Origin: Aporrectodea caliginosa
Taxonomy: Eukaryota; Annelida; Clitellata; Crassiclitellata; Lumbricidae
DNA length: 64,000 bases
NCBI GenBank assembly: GCA_020284085.1
Contig: JACEVL010000090.1
Location: 407,501-471,500, forward strand
Direction of reading: 5' to 3'
The first letter of the stretch is position 1. The number at the start of each line of letters is the position of its first letter. A model generated the notes under the pieces. That model saw only the letters and a list, made by a program, of their open reading frames with translations, had not been told where the DNA came from and ran no database searches. A program made the translations under genes and the position numbers. Of this stretch, positions 36,601 to 42,600 are shown piece by piece.

Positions 36601-39600
36601 TATGAACGAATAAATAACGACGTCGAGGACGAGGAGGGTAAATTTTTACCCCAGGACATACCCCATGACACTTTGGACTCAAAAATCTTCTTCCAACAAC
36701 ATGACATTTTCCTGGATTTGGTGTCAGAATATGTCATTGGTCGTAACTTGTACACACATGGAACGTCAAAGTATAAGTGCCTACGGTTGCTCCGCAATCG
36801 GCATCCAAACACCCCTGGGGTAATTAATTGCCCCTCTCAGTCCTGCGAAGGTTAAACAGACTGTTGTCCTATAATCGGCCAGATATTGATTTGTCGTGCA
36901 GAGCAATATTAACGGTTTACTTCCATGCTTAAATGGAACCAAATTTGCTGCCTGGTACCCGAAATAAATGTTACAGACAACTTACCTATTCTCAAGACTG
37001 ATATAATAAATTAAACCGGAAGAAAGGTTGCCAGTTGTTGATTATATCAACCCTCATCTGAAACAAACTGTTAACCGTCACTATCTTCTATTCAATGAAA
37101 GTGATGTATTTTATACATTGGACCGATTCCACTGCCCAGCTAAAGGACTAGACACGGCCTACCAGAATGATTCACACGACTACTGGTGTCGGTTCTTGGA
37201 ACCTCTTCAGTCAATCCGTTGCCGACAAAATGGAAACAGCGATTACAAGGCCCACCCGGAAGATCCCTACTCCACCAGCTATAGGCCCATCTCGGTGGTT
37301 CCGACATTATCGAGACTGCTGGAGCGATTAATTGTTCGGACCATCTGTATTGTATGGTAACTATAGATTTATAAAGCGCCTGTCACAGTGAATATCAACC
37401 AGAGCGGGCGGCCCACTGCGAAAAGTGGTCTTAAGACAGCGAGCGATGGGAGTCACCTGGACCACCGGTTAATAACTTAATATCGAAGAACGAGTTGATG
37501 AAGGAAGTTGGTTCCATAGTGAAAGGCCAATGAAAGGCAAAAGCTCGAGATTTAGTCATTGAGTCCTCGCTCATGGGACAAGAAGGTCAAAGCGAACAAG
37601 TTAGCGAAGCGGATGGTTAAAGGTGGCAGAGATAGGTCGGGGAATGAGGCCACAGAGGTACCTGGAAGCTAGGCCAGAAGAAGAGCGGTAGATAAGAACA
37701 AGAACCTTAAGCTGGATACGAGCAGTGAGAGGGAGCCAGTGAAGATGTTCCAACATATAGGAGGAGATGTGCGAGAAGAGGTGTCGGGCTGTCAGCCTAG
37801 CAGCCGAATTAAGCACAGGTTGAAGAGTGAGAGGGGCTCACATTAGGAAGGCCTACACAAAGAGAGTTGCAATAATCAACACAGGAACAGATAAAGGCAT
37901 GTACTAATAGCCATAAAGACTGAGGAGGAGGATACAGAACGTCGAATTGCTCTGAAGCGTCTCAGGTGGAAGTAGCAGGAACGGATGAGATTCGTGATGT
38001 GCTCTGAGACTGCAACTGTGCTCTCAGGTGATGTGCTCTCAGGTGATGTGCTCTCAGGTGATGTGCTCTCAGGTGATGTGCTCTCAGGTGATGTGCTCTC
38101 AGGTGATGTGCTCTTAAGTGATGTGCTCTCAGGTGATGTGCTCTCAGGTGATGTGCTCTCAGGTGATGTGCTCTCAGATGATGTGCTCTCAGGTGATGTG
38201 CTCTCAGAGGTGATGTGCTCTTAGGTGATGTGCTCTCAGGTGATGTGCTCTGAGACTGCAACTGTGCTCTCAAGGACAACGCCTAGGTTACGGACGCTGG
38301 ACGAGAAGCTGAAAGATGGAATAGTTTTCACAAGAAAAGCGAAGTCGATCTTTAAAAGCTGCTGTCGACAGGGTACAAAAACAAGATCAGTCGAGTCTGA
38401 TGAATTGAGTGAAAGCCGAGTGGAGGACATCCAGAAGCGAAGGTCTTTGCAGAGAGCATAAGTGCGAATAGTAAGAGCCAGATGAGCAGATGGGGTCCAT
38501 GGACAAAGGCTTGCACATAATCCGCACAAAGGCGGCCAGTTTAGAGGTGTTTCGAGAAGAGGCAGGAATATCAGCCGTGTACAAAAGGTAAAGGAGTGGA
38601 CCGAGGACAGAGCCCTGGGGACCTCAAATTTGACCATTACCCAGGGGTTCTGGAGTATCCACAGATGACCATTTGGATGGGGCCGGTGAGGCATAGGACC
38701 GAAGCCAATGGAGAGGAGTTGCAATAAGATATCGTGGTCAACCATGTCAAAGGCATCCGAGACACCAAAGAGAGCGGGCAGCGTCAGTTGCGATTGATCA
38801 ACAGCAGAGTAAATTTCCGAAAAGGAAGGGATAGCAGAACCGGTTCAGTGGAGTGCTGAGCCCTGAAGCCTGACTGACTGGGAGGGAGCAGACCAGATTG
38901 TTCAAGGTACAGGAGAAGCTGCAATAAGATAAGGCGTTCAACAGTCTTGGAGAGGAAGGAAAGGTTGGAAATGGGACGGTAGTTTTGACAGAGGTTCGGG
39001 TCGAGGTTAGGTTTCTTAACACTAGAAGCACCGAAGGGGTCAATCTGACCCCTTTTGGTTTTTAGCGCAACGCACCTCGGCCCCAGATATAGCCCGGGTC
39101 CTGTAATTTCCTGACTTCTCCTAACTTCGTAGGGTATACCCTCTGCCAAAATTTGAACTTGGGGGATTCACAATTTCTGAGATTTTTGCTGTTCTACCTT
39201 TAAGCACCTAGGGGTCAATCTGACCCCTGTATTAGTACTTGCATGTAAGGCTACGCATTTCTTGTTTTCTATTCAATAATATTATAGATCAAAGCGAATT
39301 ACGTAATCAAATGTGAGAAGATAGGCGATCTGGTGAGAGGATAGGAGATCTGGTGAGAGGAAATGAGATCTGGTGAGAGGATAAAAGATCTGGTGAGAGG
39401 AGAGGCATGTGGTGAAAGGAAAGAAGATCTGGTCAGAGGAGAGAAGATAAGAAGATAGGAGATCTGGTGAGAAGATAGGAGATCTGGCGAGAGCATTAGA
39501 GATCTGGCGAGAGGAGAGGACATTTGGCGATGGGAAAGAAGATCTGCGGAGAGAAGAGGAGATCTGGTGAGAGGATAGGAGATCTGGTGAGAGGAAAGAA

Positions 39601-42600
39601 GATCTGGTCAGAGGATAAATCTGTTGAGAGGATAGTAGATCTGGTGAGAGGAGAGGAGATCTCGTGAGAGAAGAGAAATCTGATGAGAGAAGACGATATT
39701 TGGTGAGAGGAGAGAAGATCTGGTGAGAGGAAAGAATATCTGGTGAGAGGAGAGGAGATCAGGTCAGAGGATAGGAGATCTGGTGATAAGATAGGAGAAC
39801 TGGTGAAAGGAGAGGAGATCTGGTGAGAAGATAAGGTGAGGTCTGGTGAGAGGATAGGAGATCTGGTGAGTGGATAGTAGATTTAGTGAGAGCGGATGAG
39901 ATCTGGCGAGAGGATAGGAGATCTGATGAGAGGAGAGGATCTCCTATTATTTCATTCCAACTTACTTATTACACTTGTTTATGCTTATGTAATTTATGCT
40001 AAGAAAGTTGATAGTCAATTTAATTTAATTTGCAATTGACTTTGCATTATAAATTACGTGGGGTCAAAATGAACCCTTGGTGCTTCTAGGAAGTTCGATT
40101 TCTCGGTACTTCTAGTGTTAATAAAGGGAAAACTAAAGCATTGCGATGAAGGAAGACGTCCTTCAGAAAGAAGCCTGTTAAATAGAAACAGAAAACAACG
40201 GAACAATATCATCAGCAATATCACTAATAATAAATGGGAAGAGGATTATATATATATAATCCAATGTTCCCCTTCTTGGACAGCTTGGGAGATCAGTTTG
40301 CTTTTCGACCAACAGGTTCAACAACCGCCGCTAGTATAGCGCTACTGCAAAACATTACATCACTGCTTGAGACAAACCAATCCGAAGTCATAATATTAAC
40401 CGACTTATCTAAATCATTCGACACTGTCTGTCACTCATCGCTAGCTGAAGAACTGGTAACAGATCGGTCTGTAGTCGTGAGTATTGACGAAAAAAAGCAT
40501 TCCTGTGTCACAGTTCAAAGACCTGGTCAGTGGCTCAGTCCAATACAATGTTCCCCTTCTTGGACAGCTTGGGAGATCAGTTTGCTTTTCGACCAACAGG
40601 TTCAACAACCGCCGCTAGTATAGCGCTACTGCAAAACATTACATCACTGCTTGAGACAAACCAATCCGAAGTCATAATATTAACCGACTTATCTAAATCA
40701 TTCGACACTGTCTGTCACTCATCGCTAGCTGAAGAACTGGTAACAGATCGGTCTGTAGTCGTGAGTATTGACGAAAAAAAGCATTCCTGTGTCACAGTTC
40801 AAAGACCTGGTCAGTGGCTCAGTCACAAGAATGTCAGAAGTAGTCAACTTGGTGGCTCGTGTCAAGTCATTATGTTCAGAGACACCGACAAGATCCCTTG
40901 ATCTGCTAGTTCACGTGGCCGTTTGAGTGTCTGAAAGCTGCGTTGGCGAACATAGATCACTCACAAAGCCCAAAACATCGGAAGTTGAGTTTCATTGTTG
41001 AGCAGCTGCAACTACTTGTGAAGCATAAGTTTTCTCGAAGGTACTCGCCTCAGTTGATTATTATGTGTTTCATGGTCTACGCTGGTCTTACGGGAGGAAG
41101 ACATCTTGGCAATTCCTTCAATCAGCACATTGAGAAAAATTACTAGGCGGGTGAATGTCAGCGAAGGATTGGACAACTCTTCATATTTGAAGCTACATTA
41201 TCGAGACTACTGGAGCGATTAATTGTTCGAGCCATCTGTATGGTATTGTAACTATAGATTTATAAAGCGCCTCTCACAGTAAATATCAATCAGAGCGAGT
41301 GGCCCAGTGCGAAAAGTGGTCTTAAGACAGCGATCGATGGACAGGGACCTGGACCACCGGTTGATATCGAAGAACGATTTGATGAAGGTACTTCATCACA
41401 CAAGTGAGGTCTGCATACCGGTAATTTATGAAGCTGGACCATACTACCGGTATTTCTATGTTGATCTATTGCTTTGAAATATTTCCATTAACATCTGCTT
41501 TCGATCAAACTGTAAAGCAGCGTTTCGGTCACAGCTACATGAGATGACATAAAAAAACATAATTATGGTTTATGAATTTCCTAAACAATGGTATTCCTGT
41601 GAGAATGGATTTTTTTTTATATTGATACGGTAGGCTTTTGTAGCAGTTAGATGGAGTGCTATCTTGTCTTCTCACTTCCACATTGGCAGAAGTGTCAGGC
41701 ATGTCTCCTGTTCTGCTTAAGCTCCTTAAGAATGCATTTTTGCTAATTTAAGGCATTGTGATGGAGGCTGTCACATAAAGAACAATTTCTATGGTTACTT
41801 TTGTGTGGTATATATTATTGTACTATCCCCCTCGGTGCATGGTCTTTAAGTCCTGCTGAATGCTTGCAATACAACTAGCTGTGTACTTTTACATGACTTT
41901 GGCTGTGTAAAATCTTATTGCATACAGTTGGTAAAAGGTTCTCTAAAGAAATTGATCCGATGTAATGGGGAGAGCACCCCATTAACTATGTTGACTCTTT
42001 GAAATATTTGGGTGTGCATGAGGTTTGCTGTCAATACTTTGAAGCGTTAATTCTACCTTGCATGTAATTGTATTTCGATTCATACTTCTAATTTTAATTA
42101 AATCAATTATTTACAGGGGAGTTAGGCCTAGTCTTTGCCGGAAGTCCCCTCAAGCTCGCCGACCTACTGGACATGAACTCCGTCCTAAATCCATAATTTC
42201 TCTCTCCCGGCAAAAGACGATCGGAATGTCATCCCTAGAGTCCTATATAAAAACTTATACTGAATTATCTCCCTGTCTCCTCCTACGAATCTAAGTCTCT
42301 CCCCAACCTTAACACTGTAACTATTATTCCTAGTGTTCTAAGTGCAGTGAATACTATGTAGCAAGTTGCGTTTATGTCAGCTTTATAGCAGGAATAATCG
42401 AAAATTGATTGATTTACATGATGTATGTAATCCAATGTCAAGCCATATCACTCCACCGAAGAAAAAGTGATAACATGCAATTCAATGCTATACGTCTTTA
42501 GGTAATGTTATCCACAGTCTTACCTCGAGCATCCAATCTTCTATTCCTACGGCTATAACACTGAAGATGAACCGCCAGTCTAAATCGAACTGTGGAAAGT

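Larger units (their letters stand above)
37352..40257 (-). mobile_element. LINE B (L2/CR1-like) inserted into the Jockey-like LINE
   Basis: From 5' to 3' on the minus strand: SSQCFSFP, then (after a piggyBac-like MITE) KKPNLDPNLCQNYRPISNLS, LSKTVERLILLQLLLYLEQS, QSGFRAQHSTEP; then SSTRLSLNSSDSTDLVFVPC, SSVRNLGVVL; a 15-bp minisatellite; and LNSAARLTARHLFSHISSYM, LEHLHWLPLTARIQ. The 3' end GGCGCTTTATAAATCTATAG is at 37352-37380. Frames are broken in several places; 5' end truncated. Confidence 0.85.

Noticed and set aside
38015..38260. Regular 15-bp repeats that might suggest a CRISPR array
   Set aside because: There are no unique spacers; units abut directly, and they lie in LINE coding sequence in an animal genome.
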